A stretch of DNA of 64,000 nucleotides, taken from NCBI RefSeq assembly GCF_000426045.1, contig NZ_AUEP01000018.1, forward strand, positions 1-64,000. The letters run 5' to 3'. The first letter of the stretch is position 1. Each line of letters starts with the position of its first letter. This document shows positions 50,482 through 59,688 of the stretch, piece by piece. The notes below the pieces were generated by a model. The model was given only the letters and a program-made list of their open reading frames with translations, ran no database searches and had not been told where the DNA came from. Source of the DNA: Marmoricola sp. URHB0036. Lineage in GTDB: Bacteria; Actinomycetota; Actinomycetes; Propionibacteriales; Nocardioidaceae. A program made the translations under genes and the position numbers.

Positions 50482-53400
50482 GTGCGCATCCACTTCCCAC
50501 CCGACCTGCCGGTCTCGGCCCGTCGTGACGACATCGCCGAGGCCATCCGGGACAACCAGGTGGTCGTGGTGGCCGGCGAGACCGGGTCGGGCAAGACCAC
50601 CCAGCTGCCGAAGATCTGTCTGGCGCTGGGCCGTGGTGACCCCGGTGCCCCGGGCGGCGGGATGATCGGCCACACCCAGCCGCGGCGCATCGCCGCGCGC
50701 AGCGTCGCCGAGCGCATCGCCGAGGAGCTCGGCACCGAGCTGGGCGAGACGGTCGGCTACCAGGTCCGGTTCACCGACCGTACGTCGAAGCAGAGCCGCG
50801 TCAAGGTGATGACCGACGGGATCCTGCTCGCGGAGCTCCAGCGCGACCGCGACCTGAAGCGCTACGACACGATCATCATCGACGAGGCCCACGAGCGCAG
50901 CCTCAACGTCGATTTCCTGCTGGGCTACCTCAAGCGCCTGCTGCCGCGACGTCTCGACCTCAAGGTCGTGATCACCTCGGCGACCATCGACCCGGAGCGG
51001 TTCGCGACCCACTTCGCCGACTCGAGTGGCCGCCCGGCTCCGATCATCGAGGTCTCGGGCCGGACCTACCCGGTCGAGGTGCGCTACCGGCCCCTGCTCG
51101 AGGAGTCGTACGACGACGAGGAGGGTGAGCCGGTCCAGCGGGACCAGACCGAGGCGATCGAGGCGGCTGTCGACGAGCTGCTCGCCGACACGGCCGGGGA
51201 CATGCTCGTCTTCCTGCCGGGGGAGCGCGAGATCCGCGACACTGCAGAAGCCCTGGCCCGCAAGGCCGAAGGGCCTCGGGGCTTCGACATCGTGCCGCTC
51301 TACTCGAGGCTCTCGGCCGCCGAGCAGCACCGTGTCTTCGAGCGGCACACCCGCCGTCGTGTCGTGCTCTCCACCAACGTGGCCGAGACCTCGCTCACCG
51401 TCCCGGGCATCATCGCGGTCATCGACACCGGGCTGGCCCGGATCAGCCGCTGGTCGACGCGCACCAAGGTGCAGCGGCTGCCGATCGAGCCGATCAGCCA
51501 GGCCTCGGCCCAGCAGCGCTCCGGTCGCTGCGGCCGGGTCGAGGCCGGCATCGCGATCCGCCTCTACAGCCAGGAGGACTTCGAGGGCCGTCCGGAGTTC
51601 ACCGAGCCGGAGATCCTACGCACCTCGCTGGCCAGCGTGATCCTGCAGATGACCTCGCTCGGGCTGGGGCAGGTCGAGCAGTTCCCGTTCGTCGACCCGC
51701 CGGACACGCGCGCGGTGCGGGCCGGCGTACAGCTGCTGGAGGAGCTCGGTGCCCTGGCGCCGGGCCGCGACGACCGCCGGCGCCTGACCGGTGTGGGCCG
51801 CAAGCTCGCCCGGCTGCCGATCGACCCCCGGATGGCGCGGATGATCCTCGAGGCGGACCGGTTCGGCTGCCTGCGCGAGGTGCTGGTGATCACGGCCGCC
51901 TTGTCGATCCAGGACCCGCGCGAGCGTCCGGTCGAGCAGCGTGCTCGAGCCGACCAGCTGCACGCCCGGTTCCGCGACCCCCGCTCGGACTTCATCGCCT
52001 GGCTCAACCTCTGGCGGCACCTGAAGACCCAGCAGAAGGAGCTCGGCTCGAGCGCGTTCCGTCGTCTGTGCCGCCAGGAGCACCTGAACCACCTCCGCGT
52101 GCGCGAGTGGCAGGACTTCGAGTCCCAGCTGCGCCAGGTGGCCAAGCAGGTGGGACTCAAGCCGGGTACGCCGGCCACGGTGCCCGACGCCGACGGGATC
52201 CACCAGGCGCTGCTCTCCGGGCTGCTGTCCCACATCGGGCTGCGCGACGTCGACCGGCGCGACTACCTGGGCGCGCGCGGGGCACGGTTCGCGATCTTCC
52301 CGGGGTCGGGCCTGTTCAAGTCCCAGCCCGATCTCGTGATGGCGGCCGAGCTGGTCGAGACCTCCCGCCTGTGGGGCCGGCAGAACGCTGCGATCGACCC
52401 GGTGTGGGCCGAGCGGCTCGGCGGCGACCTGGTCAAGCGCACGTACTCCGAGCCCTACTGGTCGAAGAAGCGGGAGTCCGCGCTCGCCCACGAACGCGTC
52501 ACTCTCTACGGCGTGCCACTCGTCGCCGACCGCGTCGTACCCCTCGGCCGGCACCAGCCCGACGTCGCGCGCGAGCTGTTCATCCGGCACGCCCTCGTGC
52601 AGGGGGAGTGGCGGGCGCGGCACCGGTTCTTCGAGACCAACCGCCGGCTGCTCGACGAGGCCGCCGAGCTCGAGCACCGCGCCCGTCGGCACGACATCGT
52701 GGTCGACGAGGAGACCTTGTTCGACTTCTACGACGCGCGCATCCCGGCCGAGGTGATCTCCGGTGCGCACTTCGACACCTGGTGGAAGCGGGAGCGCCGC
52801 GACCGCCCCGACCTGCTGACCTTCGACCCGACGATGCTCGTGCACGAGGGCGCGGGGCTCGACGAGGCCGACTTCCCCGACGAGTGGCAGGAGGGGCGGC
52901 TCACCCTGCCGCTGCGCTACCACTTCGAGCCCGGCCACGAGGCCGACGGCGTCACCATCGACGTGCCCCTCGCCACCCTCAACACCGTCGGCTCCGCGCC
53001 GTTCACCTGGAACGTGCCCGGCCTGCGGCACGAGCTGGTCACCGCGCTGATCCGCTCGCTGCCCAAGCAGCTGCGGGTCAACTTCGTGCCGGCGCCGGAC
53101 GTCGCGCGCCGGTTCCTCACCGCCGTGCCGCCGGGGGAGGAGCCCCTGCTCGACGCGCTGTCGCGCTACCTGCGCTCGCTCAACGGGGTGCACGTGCCCG
53201 CCGAGGCGTGGGACCTCGACAAGGTGCCCGCCCACCTGAGGCCCACCTTCCGGGTCCTCGACGACCGGGGGACCGAGGTCGGCGCCGGCAAGGACCTCGA
53301 GGCGCTCAAGGCGCCGTTGCGTCCGTCGCTCGACCGGGCGATCAAGCAGGTGGCCGACGAGTCGGGCCTGAGCTCGACCGGCCAGACCACGTGGACGTTC

Positions 53401-54216
53401 GGCACGATCGAGGCGTCGTTCGTGCAGACCCGCGCCGGCCACGAGGTGCACGGCTATCCGACGCTGGTCGACGAGGGCAGCACCGTCGGCCTCCGGGTAG
53501 CCGCCTCGGCCGACGAGCAGGAGGCCCAGCACCGTCTCGGCGTACGACGCCTGCTGCTGCTCGCGGTCCCGTCACCTGTGGCCGGGCTGGTCGAGGGACT
53601 GGACAACACCGCCAAGCTCGGGCTCGCTGCTTCGCCGTACTCCAACGTGCGGGCGCTGATCGCGGACTGTGTCGTCGCGGCGGCCGGCGAGCTGGTCGAC
53701 CAGGCGCCCCCCGTGCGGGACGCGGACGCCTTCCAGGCCCTGGCCGAGCGGGCCGCCGAGGAGCTGCCGGAGCGGTCGGCTGCCGTGCTCCGCCAGGTGC
53801 TGCGCGTGCTGGCCGAGTGGCGGCCGGTGGACAAGGCGCTGCACGGTCGGGTGGAGATGGCGCAGCTCCCGGCGATGAACGACCTGCGTGCCCAGCTCGC
53901 CCGGCTCGTGCACGACGGGTTCGTCAGCGAGGCGGGAGCGGCGCTGCGCGAGTACCCCCGCTACCTCCAGGCGATGACGGTGCGCATCGACAGGCTGGGC
54001 GAGCTGGCCCGCGACCGCGAGCTGATGGACCGGGTGGAGGAGCTCCAGCAGGCCTGGCAGCACCGCGTCGACGCGCTGCCGGAGGGTCGCCCGATGGGAG
54101 CTCGGCTGCGCGCGGTGCGCTGGCTGCTCGAGGAGTACCGCGTCAGCCTGTGGGCCCAACAGCTCGGGACGGCTCAGCCGGTCTCCGATGCGCGGATCCG
54201 CAAGGCTCTCGGCTAG
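50482..54216 (+). CDS. hrpA: ATP-dependent RNA helicase HrpA
   Basis: A 1244-aa DEAH-box helicase. Motif I GETGSGKTTQL is near residue 33; motif II DEAHERS near 134; motif III SAT near 170; motif VI QQRSGRCGR near 338; then winged-helix and ratchet domains, an OB-fold and the long HrpA-specific C-terminal DUF3418 region. Length is typical for HrpA. In E. coli HrpA takes part in rescue of stalled ribosomes. GTG start; single gene, with a 188-bp leader holding no other gene. Confidence 0.95.
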   Translation: MRIHFPPDLPVSARRDDIAEAIRDNQVVVVAGETGSGKTTQLPKICLALGRGDPGAPGGGMIGHTQPRRIAARSVAERIAEELGTELGETVGYQVRFTDRTSKQSRVKVMTDGILLAELQRDRDLKRYDTIIIDEAHERSLNVDFLLGYLKRLLPRRLDLKVVITSATIDPERFATHFADSSGRPAPIIEVSGRTYPVEVRYRPLLEESYDDEEGEPVQRDQTEAIEAAVDELLADTAGDMLVFLPGEREIRDTAEALARKAEGPRGFDIVPLYSRLSAAEQHRVFERHTRRRVVLSTNVAETSLTVPGIIAVIDTGLARISRWSTRTKVQRLPIEPISQASAQQRSGRCGRVEAGIAIRLYSQEDFEGRPEFTEPEILRTSLASVILQMTSLGLGQVEQFPFVDPPDTRAVRAGVQLLEELGALAPGRDDRRRLTGVGRKLARLPIDPRMARMILEADRFGCLREVLVITAALSIQDPRERPVEQRARADQLHARFRDPRSDFIAWLNLWRHLKTQQKELGSSAFRRLCRQEHLNHLRVREWQDFESQLRQVAKQVGLKPGTPATVPDADGIHQALLSGLLSHIGLRDVDRRDYLGARGARFAIFPGSGLFKSQPDLVMAAELVETSRLWGRQNAAIDPVWAERLGGDLVKRTYSEPYWSKKRESALAHERVTLYGVPLVADRVVPLGRHQPDVARELFIRHALVQGEWRARHRFFETNRRLLDEAAELEHRARRHDIVVDEETLFDFYDARIPAEVISGAHFDTWWKRERRDRPDLLTFDPTMLVHEGAGLDEADFPDEWQEGRLTLPLRYHFEPGHEADGVTIDVPLATLNTVGSAPFTWNVPGLRHELVTALIRSLPKQLRVNFVPAPDVARRFLTAVPPGEEPLLDALSRYLRSLNGVHVPAEAWDLDKVPAHLRPTFRVLDDRGTEVGAGKDLEALKAPLRPSLDRAIKQVADESGLSSTGQTTWTFGTIEASFVQTRAGHEVHGYPTLVDEGSTVGLRVAASADEQEAQHRLGVRRLLLLAVPSPVAGLVEGLDNTAKLGLAASPYSNVRALIADCVVAAAGELVDQAPPVRDADAFQALAERAAEELPERSAAVLRQVLRVLAEWRPVDKALHGRVEMAQLPAMNDLRAQLARLVHDGFVSEAGAALREYPRYLQAMTVRIDRLGELARDRELMDRVEELQQAWQHRVDALPEGRPMGARLRAVRWLLEEYRVSLWAQQLGTAQPVSDARIRKALG

Positions 54217-54222
54217 GTCTCG

Positions 54223-54645
54223 TCACTGGAGGTACGGCTTCGCGGCGGCGATCACGGCGTCGAACATCGCGCGGTCCAGTGCAGCCCCCTCGCGTCGTAC
54301 GCCGGACGGGTCGACGCGCAGCAGCCGGTTGAGCCGCACCTCGCTCGGCCGCCGCTCGCGGTCCCAGGCGCCGGTGCCGATGTCCATCCACTCGCGCCCG
54401 TCGCGATGCTCCTGGGCGGCGTCGACGTCGTGGTCGCGCGAGGTCAGCTGGAGCGCGAGCAGCGAGTCACCGTCCTCGCCGATCACCAGCACCGGACGGT
54501 CCTTGCCCTGCGTCGGGTCGTCCTCGTAGGGGACCCACGTCCACACGACCTCGCCGGGGTCGGGCCGCCCGTCGGGCTTCGGCGCGTAGCGCAGCCGCGG
54601 CGTCACCGGGTTGCGCAGACGCAGGCGCGGGAGGCGGAACGCCAT
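54223..54645 (-). CDS. PemK/MazF-like protein, solitary
   Basis: A 140-aa protein with a MazF/PemK-fold signature: PDPGEVVWTWVPYEDDPTQGKDRPVLVIGED, then LLALQLTSRDHD and the C-terminal SEVRLNRLLRVDPSGVRREGAAL. Residues 1-28 are basic and Pro/Arg-rich. MazF-type proteins are RNases, but many stand-alone actinobacterial relatives are chromosomal and unpaired; no antitoxin gene is visible on either side. The upstream leader (54646-54831) contains a multi-hairpin structure. Confidence 0.8.
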   Translation of the reverse strand: MAFRLPRLRLRNPVTPRLRYAPKPDGRPDPGEVVWTWVPYEDDPTQGKDRPVLVIGEDGDSLLALQLTSRDHDVDAAQEHRDGREWMDIGTGAWDRERRPSEVRLNRLLRVDPSGVRREGAALDRAMFDAVIAAAKPYLQ

Positions 54646-54673
54646 CGGGGCACCTCACGTCGGGAGAAGTAGA

Positions 54674-54754
54674 GCGTCGGGCCGGGAGCGCCTCACGGCG
54701 CGTGGCCGCTCGTAGCGGCTTAATTTGGGACCCGGGGCTGCCACGGCCCGACGC
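54674..54754. other. Multi-hairpin structured element upstream of the PemK-like gene
   Basis: A 10-bp outer inverted repeat (GCGTCGGGCC at 54674-54683 with its complement at 54745-54754) closes two inner hairpins: GCGCC-TCAC-GGCGC (54688-54701) and GCCGCT-CGT-AGCGGC (54705-54719). No known RNA family recognised. On the minus strand it lies in the 5' leader of the PemK-like gene. Confidence 0.5.
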
Positions 54755-54788
54755 GCCCCCAACTCTACAAGTGCAACCCGCTGACTCA

Positions 54789-54802
54789 ACGGCAAACGCC
54801 GT
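54789..54802 (-). terminator. Short hairpin after the 54832-55461 gene
   Basis: ACGGC-AAAC-GCCGT, a 5-bp stem lying 30 bp past the stop of the upstream minus-strand gene; no U-run. Weak terminator candidate. Confidence 0.35.
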
Positions 54803-54831
54803 GGTGAGTGTCACTGCTCTCGTACAGGTGA

Positions 54832-55461
54832 CTAGGCGAGCGCTCCGGACAGCTCGAGGCGCGCGGCGTGCTGGAGCTGGTCGGCCAGGGTGATGAGACG
54901 TGAGGCCGACACGTCGGCGGCGTACGACGACCCGCCCTCCGGCGCGACCAACGGCACGTCGTGCACCCGTCCTGCTGCTGCCACACGCGCGAACGCTGCC
55001 GCGCGGAACAGGGTGTCGGCGAACTCGCCCACGACCACGCCGCTGAGCACCTCGTCGACCAGTGCCCGCACCTCGTCCGGTCCCGGAGGCTCGACCACGC
55101 CGGAGATGACCTCGGCCACCGGCACGTGGGCCCGGCCACGGTCGAACTCGGCGGCCGCGGTCCGTGGGTCGGCGTACACCCAGCTGCGGAGCAGGTAGAG
55201 CCGCCACAGCGCACCGGCCAGGGAGTCCGCCGCCGCTCCTGACCAGAGCTCGGCCAGGGTCTCGAGCCCCTCGGAGTCGGCGAGGTGCACCACGCGGTCC
55301 ACGAGCGCCTCGTCGGCCTGCGTGCGGGCGCCGCGCACGAGGGCGTGAGCGGCCCGGTCGGCCGCCTCGCTGAGGGCTGCCGGGTCCGCGTCACCCTCGA
55401 TCGCCTCGAACGCCTGGGCGCCCGGCATCGAGGGGCGGTGGTGGTGCCGGTCGGTGCTCAT
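54832..55461 (-). CDS. Conserved actinobacterial alpha-helical protein
   Basis: A 209-aa Ala/Glu/Leu-rich, largely helical soluble protein. The His-rich start (TDRHHHRP) is followed by QAFEAIEGDADPAALSEAADRAAHALVRG and a block WRLYLLRSWVYADP near residue 85. I recognise its type as a conserved actinobacterial hypothetical but cannot name a function. ATG start. It is separated from the lipoprotein gene upstream by only 3 bp, so the two are probably co-transcribed. Confidence 0.75.
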   Translation of the reverse strand: MSTDRHHHRPSMPGAQAFEAIEGDADPAALSEAADRAAHALVRGARTQADEALVDRVVHLADSEGLETLAELWSGAAADSLAGALWRLYLLRSWVYADPRTAAAEFDRGRAHVPVAEVISGVVEPPGPDEVRALVDEVLSGVVVGEFADTLFRAAAFARVAAAGRVHDVPLVAPEGGSSYAADVSASRLITLADQLQHAARLELSGALA

Positions 55462-55464
55462 CCG

Positions 55465-56211
55465 TCACATCTTGGCTGATGCGGCCTTGACGGCAAGTTC
55501 CATGGGGTCCTGACCGGCGGGGTAGTCATGGTCCTGGCCGCCGTGGTCCATCTTCAGCAGCGTCATCCGGTTGCCCTTGGACACCAGGCCGAAGGAGTGG
55601 AAGTGGCCGGCGCCGGCGCGCTCCCAGCTGGCGACGTACCACCAGCCCTTGCCCTGGGGCACCGCGACCGACGTGATCGGTCCGACCTTGATGTTGCTGC
55701 CCTTGATCTGGCTCTTGCAGGTGTTGTGCCAGGCCTCGAAGACCTTGCCGGCACGCACCGTGTTCTGCGCGTCGGGGTACTCCACGACCTGCTGCCCGGC
55801 GCTGTCGCCCGGGCTGCCGGCGAAGCTGCGCTCCACGACGCTCATGGCGCCGATGGAGAGGGCGTCGAACCGCTGGCAGACGCCGAACGACGTCGGACCG
55901 GGCACCGTCGTGCCCTTCTCGGTCCACGGCGACGAGGCATTGAGCGGCGGCAGCTGGGCTGCGCCGAGCAAGGCGCTCGCGGGGTCGGCCTTCGTGGTGG
56001 CCGAGCTGCTGGCTGTGGGGGTCGGCGTCGCGGGGGCGGGCGTACCGGTCGCCTCCTCGGTCGCAGTCGGGGTCGGCGTCGCATCGGGGGCCGAGGAGGT
56101 GTCGGGCTTGTCGTCGTCCTTGCTCAGGGAGCAGCCGGCGAGGGCGCCGTTGAGGAGGAGTCCGAGCGTGGCGACGGCGACCGCCGCCCCGCGCTTCCTG
56201 GTCGTTGGCAT
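55465..56211 (-). CDS. Putative lipoprotein, PknH-sensor-like size
   Basis: A 248-aa lipoprotein: signal with basic n-region (TTRKRG) and lipobox ALAGC near residue 27, a Thr/Pro/Ala-rich linker (about 28-75), then a globular domain beginning LLGAAQLPPLNASSPW. Three Cys pairs are suggested by VCQRF and NTCKSQ. The domain resembles the PknH-like extracellular sensor family of actinobacteria in length and in the layout of its two cysteines, but this is a weak match by eye. ATG 56211. Confidence 0.7.
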   Translation of the reverse strand: MPTTRKRGAAVAVATLGLLLNGALAGCSLSKDDDKPDTSSAPDATPTPTATEEATGTPAPATPTPTASSSATTKADPASALLGAAQLPPLNASSPWTEKGTTVPGPTSFGVCQRFDALSIGAMSVVERSFAGSPGDSAGQQVVEYPDAQNTVRAGKVFEAWHNTCKSQIKGSNIKVGPITSVAVPQGKGWWYVASWERAGAGHFHSFGLVSKGNRMTLLKMDHGGQDHDYPAGQDPMELAVKAASAKM

Positions 56212-56356
56212 GGCGTCAGCGTAGAGGCCGAGACCCACTCGACACCGCGCCGCGCAACGGTGTGGCGTGTCCCGATATCGTGGCGTGGCCGGTGGTCGAG
56301 GACGTCTCCCTGAGCCGGCCTGACTCGGGCGGATGCGACGGAAAGGTGCTGTACGG

Positions 56357-57715
56357 ATGGTGAGGTCGTCGCTGCGTCGAGGTGTGGCCGGCATCGCCGT
56401 CGTCCTCGTGATAGCCGCAGGATGCGCCTCCAACGACAGCCCGCCCGAGGCCAAGCCGTCACCGACCCCGAACGCCCGGACCCAGGTGACCTTCGCCGTC
56501 TACGGGCCCAAGGAGGTCATCGACGCCTACAAGCGCATCGCCGCCGACTTCACCGTCCAGCACGACGGCGTCAAGGTCGTCGTCAAGGACTATCCGACGC
56601 ACGACGACGCGATGGTGGCGTTGAACAAGGCCCGGGCCGCCGGGAACCCGCCTGACCTCTTCCTGATGGACCACGACGACCTGGCCGGTCTCACCGAGGA
56701 GAAGGCCGTACGCCGGGTCGACGACCTCCTGGCCGAGCGCGAGGTCGACTTCGGCGACGGCTACACCCGCAACGGGCTCGAGGCGTTCAGCGCGGACGCG
56801 GCCCTTCAGTGCATGCCGATCGACGTCTCGCCGATGGTCGTCTACTACAACCCCAAGCTCATCGAGCTCGACCGGATCAACGACCCGGGGAGCAAGCCGG
56901 TCACCCAGGAGACCGGCTGGTCGCTCGACCAGTTCCGCACCGCGGCCCTCCAGCCGCGACGCCCGGGCGTGCGCGGGCTCTACATCGCGCCCGACCTCGA
57001 GCAGGTCGCCCCGTTCATCTGGTCCGGCGGTGGCGACGTCGTCGACGACACCGACGACCCGACCACGCTGACGCTCTCCGACGGTCCTTCCGAGAACGCC
57101 ATGGAGAAGCTCCTCGAGACCGTGCGCAACCCGACACTGACCTTCAACGAGAAGGCCCTGGCCAACCGGTCCGCCCTCCAGCGGTTCGAGGACGGCCGGC
57201 TCGGCATGATGCTCGGGTTCCGTGACCTCACTCCGGTGCTGCGCGAGCAGCAGACGCTCACCTTCGACGTGATGCCACTGCCCCGGGTCGGGAGCAGCGC
57301 CACCATCGCGCGGATGTCGGGCATGTGCCTGTCCGAGGGGTCCCAGCACACCAAGGAGGCGGCCGACTTCCTCGCCGCACTGATCTCCGACAAGAACGCC
57401 GGGATCCTCGCCGCCACCGGCTACGTGATGCCCTCCAACGTCGACGTGCTGAACAGCGACGACTTCCTCCAGACCGGCCAGCGGCCCCTGCACTCCGAGG
57501 TGTTCGCCCGCGAGCTGCGCCGGGCCCAGATGCTGCCGAGCACCACCACCTGGCCGTCGGTGGAGGAAGCCACCGGCGAGTCGCTGACCCAGCTGTTCTA
57601 CGACCCGGTCATCCTCCCGCTGCAGGACCGCCTGGAGGCGATCGACGCCGCCTCGGTGCCGTTGCTGAACCCGTCGAAGGCATCGCCGTCGTCCTCGCCG
57701 TCGGCCACTCCCTGA
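56357..57715 (+). CDS. ABC-type extracellular solute-binding lipoprotein, orphan
   Basis: A 452-aa solute-binding protein of the family 1 (sugar) type: basic n-region (RSSLRR), lipobox VIAAGC, a Pro-rich linker, then the bilobed fold (VTFAVYGPKEVIDAYKRIAADF, NPPDLFLMDHDDLAGL, MVVYYNPKLIELD). It should bind an oligosaccharide or related solute outside the cell, but no permease or ATPase gene lies beside it. GGAAAGG suits ATG 56357; an upstream ATG (56333) is an alternative. Confidence 0.88.
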   Translation: MVRSSLRRGVAGIAVVLVIAAGCASNDSPPEAKPSPTPNARTQVTFAVYGPKEVIDAYKRIAADFTVQHDGVKVVVKDYPTHDDAMVALNKARAAGNPPDLFLMDHDDLAGLTEEKAVRRVDDLLAEREVDFGDGYTRNGLEAFSADAALQCMPIDVSPMVVYYNPKLIELDRINDPGSKPVTQETGWSLDQFRTAALQPRRPGVRGLYIAPDLEQVAPFIWSGGGDVVDDTDDPTTLTLSDGPSENAMEKLLETVRNPTLTFNEKALANRSALQRFEDGRLGMMLGFRDLTPVLREQQTLTFDVMPLPRVGSSATIARMSGMCLSEGSQHTKEAADFLAALISDKNAGILAATGYVMPSNVDVLNSDDFLQTGQRPLHSEVFARELRRAQMLPSTTTWPSVEEATGESLTQLFYDPVILPLQDRLEAIDAASVPLLNPSKASPSSSPSATP

Positions 57716-57721
57716 GCGGGC

Positions 57722-59023
57722 TCAGTCGACCGCTGCCGCCTTGGGCTCCAGGATCGCCTGGGTGATCATCGGTGCCGTGATCGCGATCTGCCAGGCACGG
57801 GCGCCGAGACGCGCGAGCTCTTCCTCGACGGCGGCCTCCATGTCACCGGTGGTCACCGGCGGCTTCCACAGCACCCGCCGCAGGTAGTCGGGGGTCAGCA
57901 GGTTCTCCACCGGCACGTCGTGCTCCTCCGCGAAGGCGTTGACCAGCGCCCGTGCCGTCGACAGCCGGGCGGCCGCCACCGGGTCGCGCTCGGCCCAGAC
58001 CCGCGGAGCCGGCGGACCGTCGGAGCGGATCGTCAACGGGGGCAGCTCGTTGTCGCGCAGGGCCTTGGCCCGGGCGAGGGCAGCGAGCCACTGGTCGGAG
58101 TAGCGGCGCGCCCCGCGACCGTGGAAGCCCTGGGTGTCCAGCAGCTCGGAGGTGGTGCTCGGCATGGTGTTGGCGGCCACGATGAGCGCGGAGTCGGGGA
58201 TCAACCGGCCGGGCGTCGTGTCGCGCTGGGCGGCGATCGTGTCGCGGGCCGTCCACAGCTCGCGTACGGCGGCCAGCGCGCGCCGCCCCTTGGCCTTGTG
58301 GATCCCGGACGTACGCCGCCACGGGTCCTGACGAGGCGGCGGGACGTGGTTGATGAGGTGCTGGAACTCCTGCTCGGCCCAGTCGTCCTTGCCCGACTCG
58401 ACCAGGGCCGCGGCGATCACGTCGCGCAGCTCGACCAGCACCTCGACGTCGAGGGCGGCGTACTCCAGCCAGGGTTGGGGCAACGGCCGCCGTGACCAGT
58501 CGACCGCGGAGTGCTCCTTGCGCATCGACCGGCCCAGGATGACCTCGACCAGGGTGGCCAGGCCGACGCGGGGATAGCCCAGCAGCCGGGCTGCCAGCTC
58601 GGTGTCGAAGAGCCGCACCGGCGTGAGCCCGACCTCGCGCAGGCAGGGGAGGTCCTGGCTGGCGGCGTGCAGGATCCACTCGGCGTCGCCGATGGCCTCG
58701 TTCAGCGAGGACAGGTCGGCGAAGGCGATCGGGTCGATCAGCGCCGTACCCGATCCCTCGCGGCGCAGCTGGATCAGGTAGGCGCGGGGGGAGTAGCGGT
58801 AGCCGGACGCGCGCTCGGCGTCGAGGGCGATCGGTCCAGTGCCGGCCGCCACCCTGGTCACGACGTCGGCCAGGGCTGCCTCGGTCTCGGTGATGTCGGG
58901 CAACCCGTCGCGCAGCGTCAGCAGCGGCGCAGGAGGCGCCTCCGGCTCTGCGGAGGTCGCGTCAGTGGTGTCGATGGGCTCGCGGTCGTCGGTGGGCTCT
59001 GGCGGATTGCTCGGCCCCGACAT
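57722..59023 (-). CDS. rnd: Ribonuclease D
   Basis: A 433-aa 3'-5' exoribonuclease. The DEDD-Y exonuclease sites are visible: DAE in IALDAERASGYRY (near 67), Asp in ASQDLPCLREVGL (near 120) and YAALDVEVLVELRD (near 190). An HRDC-like region follows (about 215-300). The first 35 residues are acidic and probably disordered. RNase D trims tRNA and other RNA 3' ends. The start overlaps the DUF3000 stop by one base, so the two are co-translated. Confidence 0.93.
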   Translation of the reverse strand: MSGPSNPPEPTDDREPIDTTDATSAEPEAPPAPLLTLRDGLPDITETEAALADVVTRVAAGTGPIALDAERASGYRYSPRAYLIQLRREGSGTALIDPIAFADLSSLNEAIGDAEWILHAASQDLPCLREVGLTPVRLFDTELAARLLGYPRVGLATLVEVILGRSMRKEHSAVDWSRRPLPQPWLEYAALDVEVLVELRDVIAAALVESGKDDWAEQEFQHLINHVPPPRQDPWRRTSGIHKAKGRRALAAVRELWTARDTIAAQRDTTPGRLIPDSALIVAANTMPSTTSELLDTQGFHGRGARRYSDQWLAALARAKALRDNELPPLTIRSDGPPAPRVWAERDPVAAARLSTARALVNAFAEEHDVPVENLLTPDYLRRVLWKPPVTTGDMEAAVEEELARLGARAWQIAITAPMITQAILEPKAAAVD

Positions 59024-59619
59024 CAGCCGCCACGTTGTCCGCGTCGGGAGGGCATCGTCGCCACGCCCTCGGGCACCGGCGGGAGTCCGACGGCGGTGCA
59101 GAGCAGCTCACCCCATGCCTCGACGTGGGCCGTGAGGTCGCCGGTCGGTGACCAGGACGCCCGGATCTCGAGCTGGGCGGTGGCCGGCTCGTCGGCCATC
59201 CCGCCGAAGCTCTCGGAGCTGACGCAGGTGACGCTGCCCGACGGCACGGCGTACGCCGCTCCGTGGGCCTCCAGCGCCTCGGTGAGCCAGCTCCAGCCGA
59301 CGCCGGCCAGCATGGGATCGCTGACCAGCTCGGGGTCGATCTCGGCGCGGGCGTAGGCCACGCAGCGGAAGGTGCCGAGCCAGGCGTCGTTGCCGGCCGG
59401 GTCGTGGAGCACGACGATGCGACCCGACCCGACGTCCTCGCCCTCGACGGTCACGTCGGCCGACAGGGCAGACGCGAACGGGGCGATCCGCTGGGGGGCG
59501 GGCATCTCCTCGACGAAGAGCTCGGAGCGGAACTTCGCCGCCCTCATCTGCTTCACGGCGCGACTGAACTCGGGCGGAGCCGACGGTGGCTCGATGCGGG
59601 GTTGCTCGGGTGCCGCCAT
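59023..59619 (-). CDS. DUF3000-family protein
   Basis: A 198-aa actinobacterial protein of the DUF3000 family ([40 protein letters not shown] at the N-terminus, written here in its two conserved blocks [11 protein letters not shown] and [14 protein letters not shown]; then [17 protein letters not shown]). Function unknown; it is usually encoded between RNase D and hemE, exactly as here. Divergent from hemE. Confidence 0.88.
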   Translation of the reverse strand: MAAPEQPRIEPPSAPPEFSRAVKQMRAAKFRSELFVEEMPAPQRIAPFASALSADVTVEGEDVGSGRIVVLHDPAGNDAWLGTFRCVAYARAEIDPELVSDPMLAGVGWSWLTEALEAHGAAYAVPSGSVTCVSSESFGGMADEPATAQLEIRASWSPTGDLTAHVEAWGELLCTAVGLPPVPEGVATMPSRRGQRGG

Positions 59620-59688
59620 GTCGACAGGTTAGGCCGACGCGGTGGTCCCGGGGACCCGACTCGCCGCCTGACCTGCGAAGATCGGCGC

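Noticed and set aside
51616-53532. 638-codon minus-strand frame opposite hrpA
   Set aside because: Antisense of a full-length HrpA with all helicase motifs; no start signal or family similarity.
54674-54754. tRNA or tmRNA gene in the leader of the PemK-like gene
   Set aside because: No T-arm consensus, no CCA-compatible acceptor end, and the arm sizes do not fit a cloverleaf or tmRNA.
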